Positions 36,143-48,928 are shown, counted from the first letter of the stretch. The stretch is DNA of 64,000 bases from Chamaecyparis obtusa (GCA_027943335.1 BSBK01000970.1:558001-622000), one strand, 5' to 3'. Numbers and translations: made by a program. Notes: generated by a model not told the origin, from the sequence alone.

Positions 36143-37365
36143 TTACCATGCATTAAATGCTCCAGGTCATTCATCCTTATCTTCAACATGTTTTACATAC
36201 CCAAGAATTTGACTATGTCAGCTGGGAATCTCAATTACTTCACATACTATAAAATATTGACACTCGGTCAATACTATGTTCATCTGCTCGGTCATCACTG
36301 AATAGCTCAATCATCGCTAAAAATTGTTCTTCTCAGCAATTACTATCTTCGCTCAGTTAATTCTCTAATATTTGGCAATTACTGATGCTTGGTCAACACT
36401 AAAATTTGTTCTCTTAGACTAGCACTCAGTCGACACTAGAATCACTCAGCTTACACTAAAGTTTCTTTATCTTCTGCTCTTTTGCTCGGTTAAGCCTATG
36501 CTTGCACACTTTATTTCCTCATTTCTTCTATGGTTCAAAACAACTAACTTCTTCACTTAGTGTCATAGGTAAACAACACATTACCTTGCCAATGTGTGAA
36601 CTAATCAAGTACCCATTGTAATTTCTCATAACTGAACCTTTCACTAGGTCCTCTTGTTATCTCCTTTTTTCAAATCCTCTTCATCAATCAAAAGATGTGG
36701 TACTTTAATAGATATCAACTTTCTCACCAATTAAGGTTTGACATCAATGATAATATAACAATTTTTTTAATTGTAGTTTCCAACAATCTCCCTCTTTTGC
36801 ATTGATGGCAACACCACATCCAATACCATATGCAAGTTACCAAACAATCCAAAAAGAAAAAAATATAATGAAGCAACTTCTGTCAACTTTCTTTGTGATC
36901 AAATCTTCATTAATATCCTTAGATTCATTATGATTCACATCCAAATATCAGCTCCCTCATGGATAGATTTCTCCCTTATCTTATTCAATTTCTCTCTCTT
37001 TTCTTATGGTAACTCCTTTTGAATCTGTATATGTATCTCTCCCCTAGGTTCACTAAATTGACAACAATACCAAAGACATTCATCTTCACCATGTAGATAT
37101 CCTCATATCAATTCTCTAAACTATATACTCCCTCTGTCATCTTTCTTATGACTGATCATCATCTTGTGCTTTACTCTTCACAACTTTAGGCAACTCCTAA
37201 AGTGTGACCTCCTTTGCATCAATTTGTCAGATATTCTAATTAGTACATTTGATGCAATGCTCCTACATGATTCTAGGTAGCCTCAGTTAGGGGAATGACC
37301 CCTAATTTACCTCTTAGATACTCATGAGAATCTTAAGGTAATGCTTTAGTGAATATATCTTCTAA

Positions 37366-38611
37366 CTATTCCTTTGTATTCACATATTTCAGTCTGACTT
37401 CCTTTTCTTGTACTAGCTCTCTCAAGTAATGATACTTGATAGGAATATGCTTAGTCTTGGTGTGCATCACAGGATTATTTGATATATTGACAACACTTTT
37501 GTTATCACATAAAATAACTATTGGCTCAGTGATTTCTTCCTTCATACCTTTCAACAATTTCTTGATCTACATTAAGTTTGAACAATTAACTGTTGCTGCT
37601 ACATATTCAGCCTTTGTTGTAGATTGGGAAATAAAAAAAAAATTTCTTTCTTATCCAAGAGACTAATCTCTTTCATAGAAAGAATGCGCCACCACTTGTA
37701 CCATTTCTATCATCCACATTTCTTGCCCAATCTGCATCAGTGTAAACTTTCAGTTCAAACTTTTCATTCTTCTTGTAATACAGTCCATAATCCTCTGTTC
37801 CTTTCAGATATCTCAATATCCTTTTTACTGTCATCATGTGATTATCTTTAGGATTGGCAGAAAATATTGCAACAATCTCAACTACTAAGAAAATATCTAG
37901 TATTTTGTGAACAAAAAATTATAGCTTTCCAATCGTAGACTTGTACAAGGTTTGATTCACTTCATATGTATCATCATTCTTTGATATTTTTTTGTCTAGT
38001 AGCCATGGGTGTACTTATTGGTCTAGAGTCCTCCATGACAAAAAATTTCAGTATCTCCTTGATATACTTAGATTGTGTAATGTAGATACATTTCTCCTTC
38101 TGATAAACTTGTAAACCAGCAAATAATTTGATCTCTCCAAACATGGACATCTCAAATTCAATTTGCATCTCATTTACAAATGTTTGGCATAGGTCATCTT
38201 GTCCTCCAAATATGATATCATCAAACAATATTTCAACTAACAATATCCCTTTACCTTTTTCAGTCTTCAAGCACAGATTATTGTTGCAATTTGTTCTTGT
38301 AAATCCAATATTTACCAAGTAATTATGCAATTTCTCATACCATGCTCTAGGGGCTTGTTTTAATCCATAATGTTCTTTGTGTAGCTTACAAACCATGGTC
38401 TTCTTGCTTGGATCAACAAATCCTTATGGCTATTCAATGTATGCTTCTTCTTCTAGTATTCCATTCAAAAATGTAGATTTGACGTCCATTTAATACACTT
38501 TGAATCCTTTGTAAGTTGCATATGCAAGTAGAGTTAACACTCATTCCAATATTGCAACTAGGGAAAATGTCACCCCATAGTCAATGCCTTCTTCCTATGC
38601 ATAACCCTTGC
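37366..38611 (-). pseudogene. Host Copia RT (C-terminal part) and RNase H
   Basis: Minus-strand RT resumes left of the nested Gypsy: [30 protein letters not shown] (with stops), HKEHYGLKQAPRAWYEKL, the catalytic LFDDIIFGGQDDL and FAGLQVYQKEKCIYITQSKYI. RNase H follows with CDNKSVVNISNNPVMHTKTK and HIPIKYHYLRELVQEKEVRL. Closely related in motif layout to the nested Copia at 29642. Several stops. Confidence 0.9.
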
Positions 38612-38616
38612 ATACC

Positions 38617-39565
38617 TAATGCAGTCAAGGATGGTGGATCCAATTAAGGACAGTCCAAACCTTGCAACCAATAATCAACACAGCAGAATACTCAACAACA
38701 CAATAAAAAAATAATTGTTTCACTCTGATTTTCATTAACATGCCCGACTGTAAGGCCTTCCAGGTTAGGGCCAATTACAATAAAAAACAATTCTGCAAGA
38801 TCCCAAATAGATCCAATACAATCTTAGCTAGTTTAGCTTTGAAAATAATTAGCAACTAATGGAAACCCTAAGGAAGATCTAAACTTGAGCTCGCAAGCCT
38901 CCAAGAAATCTCCTTGTCTCCAAGTGTGCAAACCACTAGCTCTGCAACTACAAACTATCAGATAACAATCTGATCTACAAGATCATGCAAGATCTTTTCC
39001 ACAACTTTTCCAACTTTAGCTTTCAAAACCTTAGATCTGATTTGTTAAGTCTTCCAAGTCATGAACTTATACTCTCCTTATGATCCCCCCTTTCTTCCTT
39101 CCTAAAAATCTACCTAAACATCCTATAAATACTATTCATTATCCACAAGTCAGTTGGATGAAACCATTAACTCCCCCTAATAATTATTAAATGCAATACA
39201 AGTTAGCATCAAAATAGCCTTATAAAAATTTAATCCAACATGTCTGCCTGTAACAACAGCTACCAACAATAAATGCACCAAGTCAGCCCAACAAATCACA
39301 TAGAACTCTAGTTAGTAAACCAGAACTATCAAGAAATAGTGAAATAATCGAGCATGCCAGGCATCACCAAGAAATAGTATCGACCGAGCACCATAGACAT
39401 CACCAAGTAACACTTTCATTGAGTGCCAGAGGTTACCGAGTTCTTTCAGTGACCAAGCTTCCTTCAATGACCGAGATCATCGGTCAAGGCTACAACCAAG
39501 TAACACCGGCCAAACATACACCTCCCATGTAGATTCACCAAGTACCCTAGAATTCCCTTGCATCA
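38617..39565 (-). repeat. 3' LTR of small Gypsy
   Basis: 949 bp, matching 41532-42463 end to end. It follows TSD ATACC (38612-38616). Confidence 0.92.
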
Positions 39566-39839
39566 AACACCCCAGGTTCAAAAATATATTCATATGTGAG
39601 AAGAACATCCTCCGGGATTCAGCACATAAACACCAAACTAGTTCTTCACATACAAGTCCTCCACCTTTTCAGCTTGCATACTCTTCCACTTCAACTTTCT
39701 CTATCTCTTCAAGTCTTTCCTTGACAACACATACGTCTATTCTCCATACTAATCATTCATTTTCTCTGGATCTACCAACTCAACCTAGCTACCAATACTC
39801 AGGCTTCTCCTACCAAGTGTTGTATCCAGTAAAGGCATC

Positions 39840-41410
39840 AGGGAAACCTTCCTATCATCTTTCTCAATAGTAAACACATTTTTGACATAGTCATACATAG
39901 CTCTGCAATCATATTACCAAGGTCTACCGAGAAATATATCACAACTATTCATCTTCACAATGTCACATAACACAAGATCCTTATACTGACCAATCTAAAC
40001 ATCAATAAAGCATTGTTCTCTTACTTCTAGAGCATGAATAGCTTGTAACCAGCCAATCCTATAAGGACAAGGATGCTTTGTTCTATTCAACCCAAGTTTC
40101 TAAACCATGTCCTCAGCAACAAGGTTATTAGTACTACCACTATCAACAATAACATCATAGAGTTTACCTCCAAACTTGCATCGAGTCCTAAACAAGTTAC
40201 TCCTTTGACAAGGTTCCTCCTTTGTACTGAGTAATGTTCATCAAAGAAGCAAGTTCTCAGATTCAGGTTCATTCTCATTCACCACAATAGTTCATCGATC
40301 ACCAAGCTTCTTCTGTGTACACTCAAAAGAATGGTGTCCTTCCTCTCCATAGTTATAGAAAGTACCCTTAAAGATAACTCTACCTATCTTCTTCTTTAGT
40401 TCCATAGGTTTCTATTCATCTTCTGCATCAGTCGGTTTATCCTTCACTGAGTGATCAATATTTTCCTTCCCTCAGGGATTACTATATTGTTTCCTCTTCA
40501 AATTATCTGATGCCTTCAGAGCATACTGATAAGTATCTTCAACATAATCAATCTGCAGCATACCAAACTCATCCCGAATATTGAATCTCAAACCATTCAC
40601 ATACCGAGCTACCGTTTCCTTACCAAGCTCTTGGTGTCCAAACCGAATAGTAAGTTTGTAGAACTCCTCGGTATAATCTTCAATAGATAGATCCTTCTTT
40701 TTCAAATTTTGCAACTTCTTAAACAAGTCAAGCTCATAGTCAAAAGGTATGAACTTATCTTTCAACTTATTCACCATCAACCTCCACCGATTGATCTTCA
40801 TTTCACCTTCATCTTCTCTATCTCTTTGTAGTTCTTTCCACCAAAGAGCAACATGTCCTTTCAAATTTGTCTGTGCTAATCTCACCTAAAGATGATCTTC
40901 AATTTCTTCTAGCTCAAAGAAATCTTCAAGTTCAACAATCCAATCAATCAAGTTCTCAGGCTTCAAAGTACCAGAGAAAGTAGAAACTTACATTTGGTAA
41001 ATGCTACTTAACCGAGCTCCAGATCTAGGAAACTAAGCAGTTATGTCTTCACCAGATCTCTCCCTCCAGTCATCACCACTAGATCTAGTAGGTTCAAAGT
41101 CTTTAGCAGCTTCCTCATAGCCATCTTTAGTACCAACATTCTGAGGTACACCAACAACAGCTCTCATGATCTCAGCAACCATGTCATTCTTCATCAACTC
41201 CATCTCATATCTGAAATCTAATTTCACCTTCTCTATAATCCTAGATTCAATAGTATCACAGAGGTCTACAAGTACTCTAGGGTCCAATCTTCTCAGAGGA
41301 AGACTTAAAGATAAGAGAAACCCTCTGCAACAAACTCTAAACCGACCACCTTGTGGCAATTTCCAAGTTGTGTGCAAGTCAGATCTCAACCTGCCACCTT
41401 GAACAAACAA
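39840..41410 (-). pseudogene. Gypsy gag-protease, stop-interrupted
   Basis: The gag N-terminus runs from 41410. In the same frame, past stops at about 41033, 40990 and 40887, come STFSGTLKPENLIDWIVELE and the retrotrans_gag core (GHVALWWKELQRDR; LKDKFIPFDYELDLFKKLQN; EDYTEEFYKLTIRFG; ARYVNGLRFNIRDEF). Near 40340 is a zinc knuckle that lost both N-terminal Cys (FYNYGEEGHHSFEC). The retropepsin follows at about 40150-39870: KLYDVIVDSGSTNNLVAEDM, ALEVREQCFIDV, YKDLVLCDIVKM, DIFLGRPW. The protease DSG is intact. Its style (VDSGST..., RPHPxPY-like pattern) fits a chromovirus-type Gypsy. The element ends here without RT. Confidence 0.88.
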
Positions 41411-41531
41411 CTACGGAAAGATCCACAAGTTTAGTGCTCCAGATCTGCAATCCAGATCATACGATCTCTTCACCAACAAGATCAACTTTGCAAGATCAGC
41501 CTTGCTAGGTCAACCTGGCTCTAATACCACT

Positions 41532-42463
41532 TAATGCAGTCAAGGATGGTGGATCCAATTAAGGACAATCCAAAACCTTGTAGCCAACAATCAACATAGA
41601 GGAATACTTAACAACACAACAAAAAAATAATTGTTTAACTCTAATTTTCATCAACATACCTAGCTGTAAGGCCTTCCGGGTTAGGGCCAATTATACTCAG
41701 AAATAATTCTGTAAGATCCCAAATAGATCCAACATAGTATTAGCTAGTTCAACTCTAAAAATAATCAACAACTGATGGAAACCCTAAGGAAGATCTAAAC
41801 TTGAGCTCACAAGCCTCCAATAAATCTCCTTGTCTCCAAGTTTGCAAACCACTATCTCTGCAACTACAAACTATCAGATAACAATCTGATCTACAAGATC
41901 ATGCAAGATATTTTCCACAACTTCACCAACTCCAACCTTTAGAACCTCAGATTTGATTCGCTAAGTCTTCCAAGTCATGAACTTATACTCTCCTTATGAT
42001 CCCCCCTTTCTTCCTTCATAAACATCTACCCAAACATCCTATAAATACTATTCATCAGCCACAAGTCGACTAGATGAAACCATTAATTCCCTCAAAAAAT
42101 TATTAAATACAATACAAGTTGGCATCAAAATAACCTTACAAAAATTTAATCCAACATGTCGGCCTATAACAACAACTACCAAAAATAAATGCACCAAGTT
42201 GGCCCAACAAATCACACAAAACTCCAGTCGGTAAACTAGAACTACCGAGAAGCAATGAAATAACCGAGCATGCCAGGCATCGCCGATCAACAGTGTCAAC
42301 CAAGCACCACAAAAATTTCCAAGTAACACTTTCACCGAGCACCAGAGGTTACCGAGTTCCTTCAGTGACCAAGATCATCATTCAAGGCTGCAACTGAGTA
42401 ACACCAGCCAAACATACACCTCCCATTCAGATTCACCGAGTACCCTAGAATGCCCCTACATCA
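41532..42463 (-). repeat. 5' LTR of small Gypsy
   Basis: 932 bp next to the PBS. The outer edge CCCCTACATCA is followed by TSD ATACC (42464-42468). Confidence 0.92.
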
Positions 42464-42468
42464 ATACC

Positions 42469-42934
42469 AATCTAGATTTTTTCCTTGTGACTTCTGCATG
42501 TTCATTTAGCTTATTTCTGAATAGCCACTATGTTTCAATAACATTCTTGTCCTCTGGTCTAGGCACTAGTCTCATGGTTTTGTTCTTTTTTGTCTAATCA
42601 AAATCTTCATTCATGGCTTGGATCCAATATTCATTCTCCAAAGAATCTTTCACCATCTTAGGCTCAAACTCACATAATAAGCATTCTTGATCTTTCAACT
42701 TACTTCTTGTAATGAATCCATATTCTTTAGCTCCAATGATTTGATCTGGCTTATGATGTCTTCTCACATAGTCTGCTAATATAGGCTCTAGTCTTCTTTC
42801 TTCTTGCTCTTGATCTTCAGGTTCATTTTGTATCTATGCTTCCTCTCCTAATTGCTTGACAACATCCTCCCGATACTTGAAATATTATTGTTGTAGCTTA
42901 ACGGACTCTTGTTGTTGCTCGACAGCATTGATTT
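42469..42934 (-). pseudogene. Host Copia RT N-terminus and linker
   Basis: Right of the nested Gypsy, the minus strand carries the integrase-RT linker and the first RT motifs (TKWLFRNK-like and RLVC near 42480-42600, stops included). The motif RLVCKGYA is split by the Gypsy insertion: the KGYA part lies left of 38617. TSD ATACC is at 42464-42468. Confidence 0.75.
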
Positions 42935-43899
42935 CTAGTTCAAATGAATTGTTGGCCTCTCCTTCTTCCATGTATGAAAAAGATCTATAATCTTTAGGTT
43001 CCTTCTTGCATTCAATTTCTTTTTTTTTTCATATTCATCAACTCTAACATTTTCACTTTCCATGACTTTTTTAGTGTTAGAATTCAAACATTTGTAAGCT
43101 TTTCTCTTAGTGGAATCACCTAAGAATTTTCCTTCATCACTTTTAGCATCAAGATTTCCATTCCTATTGTCCTTCAGTGTATATAATTTTCTTCCAAAGA
43201 CTTTAAAGTATTTCACATTAGGTTCATAATCATGCCATAATTCAAAAGGTGTAGCATTTGTATCTTTCTTGATTTGTACTGGGTTCAAGGTATAGACAGT
43301 TGTGCTTACAACTTATCTCCAATACTTTTGTGCAACATTCTTCTCTATCATCAGTGTTCTAGCACAATACATGATTGATCTATTTATTCTTTCTACTATA
43401 CCATTTTCTAGAGGTGTCCTTGGTGTAGACATTTATCTCTTTATTTCTCTATCATTGCAGAATATGTTGAACTCATTAGATATGAACTCTCCTCCTCTAT
43501 GAGATGTCAAACATTTCAATCTTTTACCTGTTTCTTTCTTAACTTTTTCCAAATACCACTTAAACAAATGAAAGGCATCATATTTTTCTTTAAGAAACAT
43601 TACAATCATCATTCTAGAGTAGTAATCAACAAATATTTATCACTACAGTAACTAAGCATAGCAATAGGTCCATAAAGGTCAGTATGAACCAACTCCAAAA
43701 TATCATTAGAAGTATATGCCTTGCTCTTGAAAATAGAGTTTGTCATTTTTCCCAGTTGGTATTGTTTACACATCACATTATTAGGTTTCTTCAATTTTGG
43801 TAATCCTCTTACTCTTTTTATCTTACTAATGCTTACCAAATTATCAAATTTCACATGATGCAACCTCTTATACCATAACCATGCATTCAAATTGTGCAA
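42935..43899 (-). pseudogene. Host Copia integrase
   Basis: GAG-pre-integrase WLWYKRLHHVKFDNLVSI, then MCKQYQLGKM (Cys of the HHCC zinc site degraded), LVHTDLYGP (first Asp), then CLTSHRGGEFISNEFNIF where the second catalytic Asp is replaced by His, and RTPLENGIVERINRS with the catalytic Glu present. The C-terminus shows ATPFELWHDYEPNVKYFKVF and SDEGKFLGDSTKRKAYKC. Frames change near 43600 and 43300. Decayed. Confidence 0.88.
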
Positions 43900-44070
43900 A
43901 TAAACATGTTTCTTTAGATAGGTCTAGATAGAACAAATTACATCTTGTCTATTCTTCACTTCCAATTAGTTCACCAGTGGCATCATATATTTTAGCCTTT
44001 TGTGATGAAACTCAACTTGGTAACCAGTACTATTTAACTATGCAATAATCAACAAATTATAGTTAAGACC

Positions 44071-45336
44071 TTAAACCAAATAATAATTGTCACATCTGAT
44101 CTTATCAGTCAATCTTATTGATCCTTTTCCCTTTAGAAGACATGGTGCATCATTACCAAACTTAACACTACTACCTTTGTAATGATTTAAGGTTTCGAAC
44201 TTACTTTTATCACCAGTCATGTGATGTGAGAAACCACTATCATTCATCCATCTATCACTTTTACTCACATAAGAAATAAGTGCATTTTTCTCATCTTCAT
44301 CAGAATCATCTTTCATAGCAACATAAACAACTTCTACATCATAATCATCAGACTCACTAGATTCATTGTCAGTTTATTCTTTAGAAATATAACAAGACTT
44401 CTTACATTTATCCTTGTAGTCCTTATACCTTTTTTGATCTATGTCATTCCTTTTTTCTTTGTACTTTTTTTCCTTTCTATCATCCTTTTAATTCCTGTCA
44501 GGACATCTTGCTGCAATATGACCAACTTTGTTACATGAAAAACAAATTATAGGAGGTTTACCTTTAAATTTTCCTTTTCCTTTTGGTAGTCTTCTAGCCA
44601 TTAGTGCCTCAAGATCATCATTAGAAGTGTCACTGTCATTGTTTACACATCTTTGTTTTCCTTTATTAAATTTTTAAAGAACCATTTGAGACTTCAATGA
44701 AGATTCAATATTATGAGTAGTAAAATTATCAAAATTTGACAATTCAAAAGAAGTAAGCCTACCAACAAGACCTTAAAAGATTAGGTTGTTATGAGGAGCA
44801 CATCTCATTTCTTTTATTATAGAAAATTGAATAGCATAAATAAGAAGTAGGGTTCTCAAAACCTTTCTAATAACAATTTCTTCATCAATATTTCCATTAG
44901 CTCCTCTAATAGCATTCACTACCTTTTTAACTCTGGCACAATATTGAACAATATTTTCACCTTCTAACATTCTCATTTCATCAAACTTACCTTTCAAGCT
45001 TTCATATTTGGCTCTTAGCACATTTGTATCTCCACCATAGATAGCTGCCAATATGTCCCACATTTTCTTTGCATTAGTACAGTTCTTGATGTCTCCAAAT
45101 TCAGGATAACTTAGGGCTGATGCAATCTCCAACATTTCTTTATTGTGTTCTTTCTTTTCCTTCATCTCATCAGCTGTCATAGGTGCATCTACTAGTGCAT
45201 AATCATGTTCCACATAATATTTCATTGAATCACCAATTCCATCTAGGTGTAACTTCATCAAAATTTGCCATGCAGGGAAGTTCTCCTTGTTCAGCTTTGG
45301 TACCTCCTTTTTGTACATCACTATCTTTAGCTTCAA
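44071..45336 (-). pseudogene. Host Copia gag-protease
   Basis: Gag core: VPKLNKENFPAWQILMKLHL and KKMWDILAAIYGGDTNVLRA from 45336 down, followed by an intact CCHC knuckle CFSCNKVGHIAARC near 44512-44553, and protease WMNDSGFSHHMTGDKSKF near 44250. Frameshifts and stops separate the three (near 44770 and 44370). Protease keeps DSG. The same role as in the nested Copia, and likewise defunct. Confidence 0.88.
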
Positions 45337-45384
45337 GTACCTTCAAAAAAATTTCTTACAAGCACCAACAACTTTGATACCAAT

Positions 45385-46889
45385 TATTAGAATGATTTTA
45401 GATTAACTGTGAGGGGGGGTGAATCAATTATCCTCAGGTCTAGATGTACCAATTGAACTTTTAAACACTTCAACCAACTTAGATCTCATCAACAATCCGC
45501 TTGGTCTCTATAGAATATAATTAGTAACATAAATTTGTAGTCTACTGTCTAAAAGTAATCAAATTCCATAATATAAAACATAACGCATCAAATAGCATTC
45601 ACACAAGTATGACACTAGGATTTAACATGGAAACCCAATTCGGGAAAAACCACCAGTAACATGCTACCAAATTTTCACTCTTCTAAAGTGATCTTTGTGA
45701 GGAGCTAAGCTTGTTAAAGGTTACAATACACAGTGCTAGGTATGACCATGTTAAAGGATTTAATCACCCTATTAAGAGTGGCCTTGTTAGAGGACTTAAG
45801 AATATCCCATTAGAATGTCACCTTGATAAAAGGGTTTACAAATGACTGTTAGGTCAACCTTGATTAAAGGATTTCGACCGATAAAATCCTTAGAAAGTAA
45901 TAGTAGGTTCTGATCTAAAACATACAAATCAATTTACAAATATAGATCCAATAGGATCATATGTTGATCCATTGACTAGCCTTCATTATCATCTCCATCT
46001 CTGATACGCTAAAAAATCCCTTCAAGCAATCACCTCAACTTTGTTCAGCTCTTCACAATTCTTCTTAGCTCATCTCAACCTTCTACTTAGGTTTTTCAAT
46101 CAATTGAATCAACCTCACATATAAAATTACCCAAAATTAGGTCATCCTTATACCTCCTTGATTAGGTAGCTTAATCTCTTCTATAGATCTTAGGTTTAGG
46201 TCAGATTCATCAAATCCTTCCACAATTTTGTTCTCCTTCTTATCCTGCTATATACCTCTCAAAACTTATCCTTGAATCCATAAGATAATGGTTTACCATG
46301 CATTAAATGATGTAGGTCATTCATCCTTATATTCAACACATTTTACATAACCCAAGAATTCAACTATGTCGGATGGGAATCTCAATTCCTTCACATACTA
46401 TAAAATACTGACACTCGGTTAATATTGTCATCTTCTCGGAAATTACTATCTTCGCTCATTTAATTCTCTGATACATGAAAATTAATGATTCTTGTTCAAC
46501 ACTAAAATTTTATCGGCTTATACTGGCACTTGGTCGACACTAGGATCACTCGGGTTACACTAAAGTTTCTTTATCTTCTCCTCATTTGCTTGATTAAGCC
46601 TATGCTTGTAGATTTTATTTCCTCATTTCTTCTATTCTTCAAAATAAGTAACTTCTTCACTTAGTGGCATAGGTAAAAAACACATTACCTTTCCAATGTG
46701 CCAACTAATCAAGTACCCATTGTAGTTTCTCATAACTCAACCTTTCACTAGGTCCTCTTGTTATCTCCTCTTTTTAAATCATCTTCATCAATCAAAAGAT
46801 ATGGTACTTTAATAGATAGCAATTGTCTCACTAGTTAAGGTTTGACATCAATGACAATATAACAATTATTTCAATTGTAGTTTCCAACA
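45385..46889 (-). repeat. 5' LTR of host Copia
   Basis: 1,505 bp, first bases mutated from TG to TA on the + strand (45385). The outer edge CCAACA is followed by TSD TTTAG (46890-46894). Matches 28724-29641 and 36143-36785. Confidence 0.93.
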
Positions 46890-47469
46890 TTTAGTTCCCA
46901 CCAAAAAAGTATATGCAAATAATCTTTTTTTCCTTTGATTTCAAAATATGTTAAAGATGACATGTATAGCTAGTGCAGAAAAGAACAAAAATTGGTTTCT
47001 ACTGTATATTTTCTCTATTATAACTACTCAAAGTTGAACTTATCTGAAATTAATAGTTTTTTTCTCCCATAAAATTTTTCCTATCAAATCTACATCATTC
47101 AGAAAAAAATTACACATTCTTGAAGAGGACTCTCTCCTCTAGTGTTAAATATAAATTTTAAATTTTTGTGATATATTTTACTATTTTTTTTTCTATTTTT
47201 CAAGCAGCATCTTCTCGAATGTTAAAATACCTACTTGTAATATTTTGAAACTATAATATTGTATCATCTTAAAATGGAAGCACTTCCATGATAAGAGCAT
47301 TTAGCCCTCTGAGTGAGTGGTACAGGATCATGTTAAGGAACTTGATCAGGTCTTTGCATGTATTTGGCTTTTCCCCTATTTTGCTTCCTTTTGCACCTAT
47401 TTTCCACTTCCTATCTACATTTCCTAGCATTCTAGGCTGGAGTCCTGAGGTTTTTCACCTCAAGCTCAA

Positions 47470-47580
47470 AGTCGACGTTGAGGGTCAAAGTTGACCTTGA
47501 CTCTAACCTAGGTCAAGGTTGACCTCGACTCTGACCTAGGGAAAATTTGACCTCGTCCTTGACCCCCAGTTCAAAATTCA
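47470..47580 (+). promoter_or_regulatory. W-box-like cluster in Gypsy LTR U3
   Basis: Within about 110 bp, TTGAC or its complement GTCAA occurs at least six times, including TTGACC several times, interleaved with CCTAGG and GTCGAC. The 3' LTR has the same arrangement at about 53590-53700. TTGACY is the core W-box bound by plant WRKY factors, hence candidate stress-responsive control. The number is by eye and may be partly tandem amplification of one unit. Confidence 0.45.
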
Positions 47581-47768
47581 AGTTTTTCTGATTTCTAGGT
47601 ATCGAGTTTTGGAAAGATTCTTTTCCTACCTCTGGGTCAGCCATTTTAGGTTTTGGAATGGTAAATACTTAAATTACATTTAATATGGGTCCATTTCTAG
47701 GGGTTAAGGTTAATTGGGATTTAATTCCCCAATGTCAGCCTTCTCTAGAGGTTTGTGCCCTAGTTCAC

Positions 47769-47778
47769 TATAAAAGGA
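47769..47778 (+). promoter_or_regulatory. TATA box of Gypsy LTR
   Basis: CTATAAAAGG about 500 bp into the LTR and about 190 bp downstream of the W-box-like cluster. The same motif is at 53902-53911 in the 3' LTR. Transcription would be expected to start about 30 bp downstream, before the CAAG-rich leader. Confidence 0.65.
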
Positions 47779-48928
47779 GGCCTTCCTCTCTCATTTTCAT
47801 ATCTCATCTTCAAGCAATTTCATGAGCAAGCACTCAAGTGCAAGCAAGTGAATTCAAGCCTTCAAGCATTCAAGTGTTCAAGCATTCATCCATCAAGGAG
47901 ATCTATTGTAAGCCATTGAAGGATTCAATCTCTTTAGAGCACCCTTGAAGATCCATCCTTCTACATTCATCCAAGCCTCCTCATATGAAAAGATCTATTC
48001 AAGATTGGTGTTGAAGATCAAATGCCATTGATTTGAGACATTCTACATCTATTGAATCATCCGTACTTGTGGATTTGAGGATTTGAATCCTCTACAAGGA
48101 CTTCAACATAAGAAAGGTGAATTGTTTCATTTGCTTTGTTTATGCACACTATATTTTGATTCAATTTCAAGGTTAATTCGTAAATTGGGGTTTGACCAAG
48201 GCAAACCCCACATACAAAAAACAAAACCCCCATTTTTCGTGTAGGTGCAGGTGTGGAACTTTGGATCTGAGATTGGATTTGGATACCCTTTTTGGTGAAC
48301 TTTCAAGATCTGCGAACAAAATCAAAGTCGACCTTCAGAATAAGAATGTAGCCTTTGACCTTTTATGGGGGTTAAGGACTACCTACTATCGGAATGATAA
48401 AAGTTTTCTGGGTTTTCTTTGTCTCAGCATTTCCAGTCTGAAACATATTGCAAAATTGCCTGAAAGTACACATAGATATTAGAAATTGACATTTTCTAGA
48501 TTTTCCCTATTTTGAGGTTAGTATTTGCATTTCAATTATTTCAGATTTTAGGCACAAGTCCATTATAGGGAAATATAAGGTCTCCATAGATTGATTCGAT
48601 TGTGCATTAACCTTTTGTTTGATCAATTTGGATCTCTCCCTTGGGAATTTGGATTTAGAAGTGGATCTCATATTTCCCCCATACATACATCTAATAGAGG
48701 TGATTCCATTTTACTTCTATTCATTTTGGTGAGCCCGACGTACTTACTCTCCTTTCTTTTGTGGAATTGGATGCCCTTATTCTATTTGTGGTGTTATATT
48801 TCCTTTTATCTTGTTAGTATTAGATTTATCTTTTGTGTTAGATCTTGCATGCTAATTAGATTTCAAAAATACAAAAATATTCATTCTTTATGTGTTCTTA
48901 GTTTAGTTCATTTGCATTACATTGGTTT

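Larger units (their letters stand above)
28724..36785 (-). repeat. 3' LTR of host Copia, split by nested Copia
   Basis: LTR segments 28724-29641 and 36143-36785 join across the nested element (TTACC counted once) to about 1.56 kb and align with 45385-46889. The C-rich hairpin at the LTR end is perfect here (ATAACTGA at 28742-28749 and TCAGTTAT at 28763-28770). Confidence 0.9.
38617..42463 (-). mobile_element. Small gag-protease-only Gypsy nested in host RT (TSD ATACC)
   Basis: A 3,847-bp minus-strand element with LTRs 41532-42463 (932 bp, 5') and 38617-39565 (949 bp, 3'). ATACC is duplicated at 38612-38616 and 42464-42468. The PBS (minus strand TGGTATTAGAGCC, about 41518-41530) is Met-tRNA-like, and a PPT (CCTGGGGTGTT) adjoins the 3' LTR. 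The 2-kb interior has only gag and protease, with no integrase or RT, a layout known as TR-GAG. LTR ends are TGATG...CATTA, so the terminal CA is TA in both copies. It splits host RT. Confidence 0.92.
28724..46889 (-). mobile_element. Copia retrotransposon hosting two nested elements (TSD TTTAG)
   Basis: Minus-strand Copia with 5' LTR 45385-46889 (1,505 bp) and 3' LTR 28724-36785, the latter split by a nested Copia (29642-36142). TTTAG is duplicated at 28719-28723 and 46890-46894. PBS at 45371-45382 reads TGGTATCAAAGT, an initiator Met-tRNA match with two changes. The PPT next to the 3' LTR is purine-rich (AAAAGAGGGAGAT, minus strand). A gag-protease Gypsy (38617-42463) interrupts RT. Without insertions it would be about 7.8 kb. 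Domain order gag, protease, integrase, RT, RNase H is Copia. All domains carry stops or frameshifts. Confidence 0.93.
47260..48723 (+). repeat. 5' LTR of TR-GAG-like Gypsy
   Basis: U3 has a cluster of GTCAA/TTGACC motifs (about 47470-47575, W-box-like). A TATA box CTATAAAAGG lies at 47769-47778, and downstream leader sequence is rich in CAAG repeats. Matches 53394-54866. Confidence 0.92.

Noticed and set aside
28724..46889. Endogenous pararetrovirus
   Set aside because: Domain order is Copia (integrase before RT), LTRs and TSDs are present, and no movement or coat protein motif is seen.
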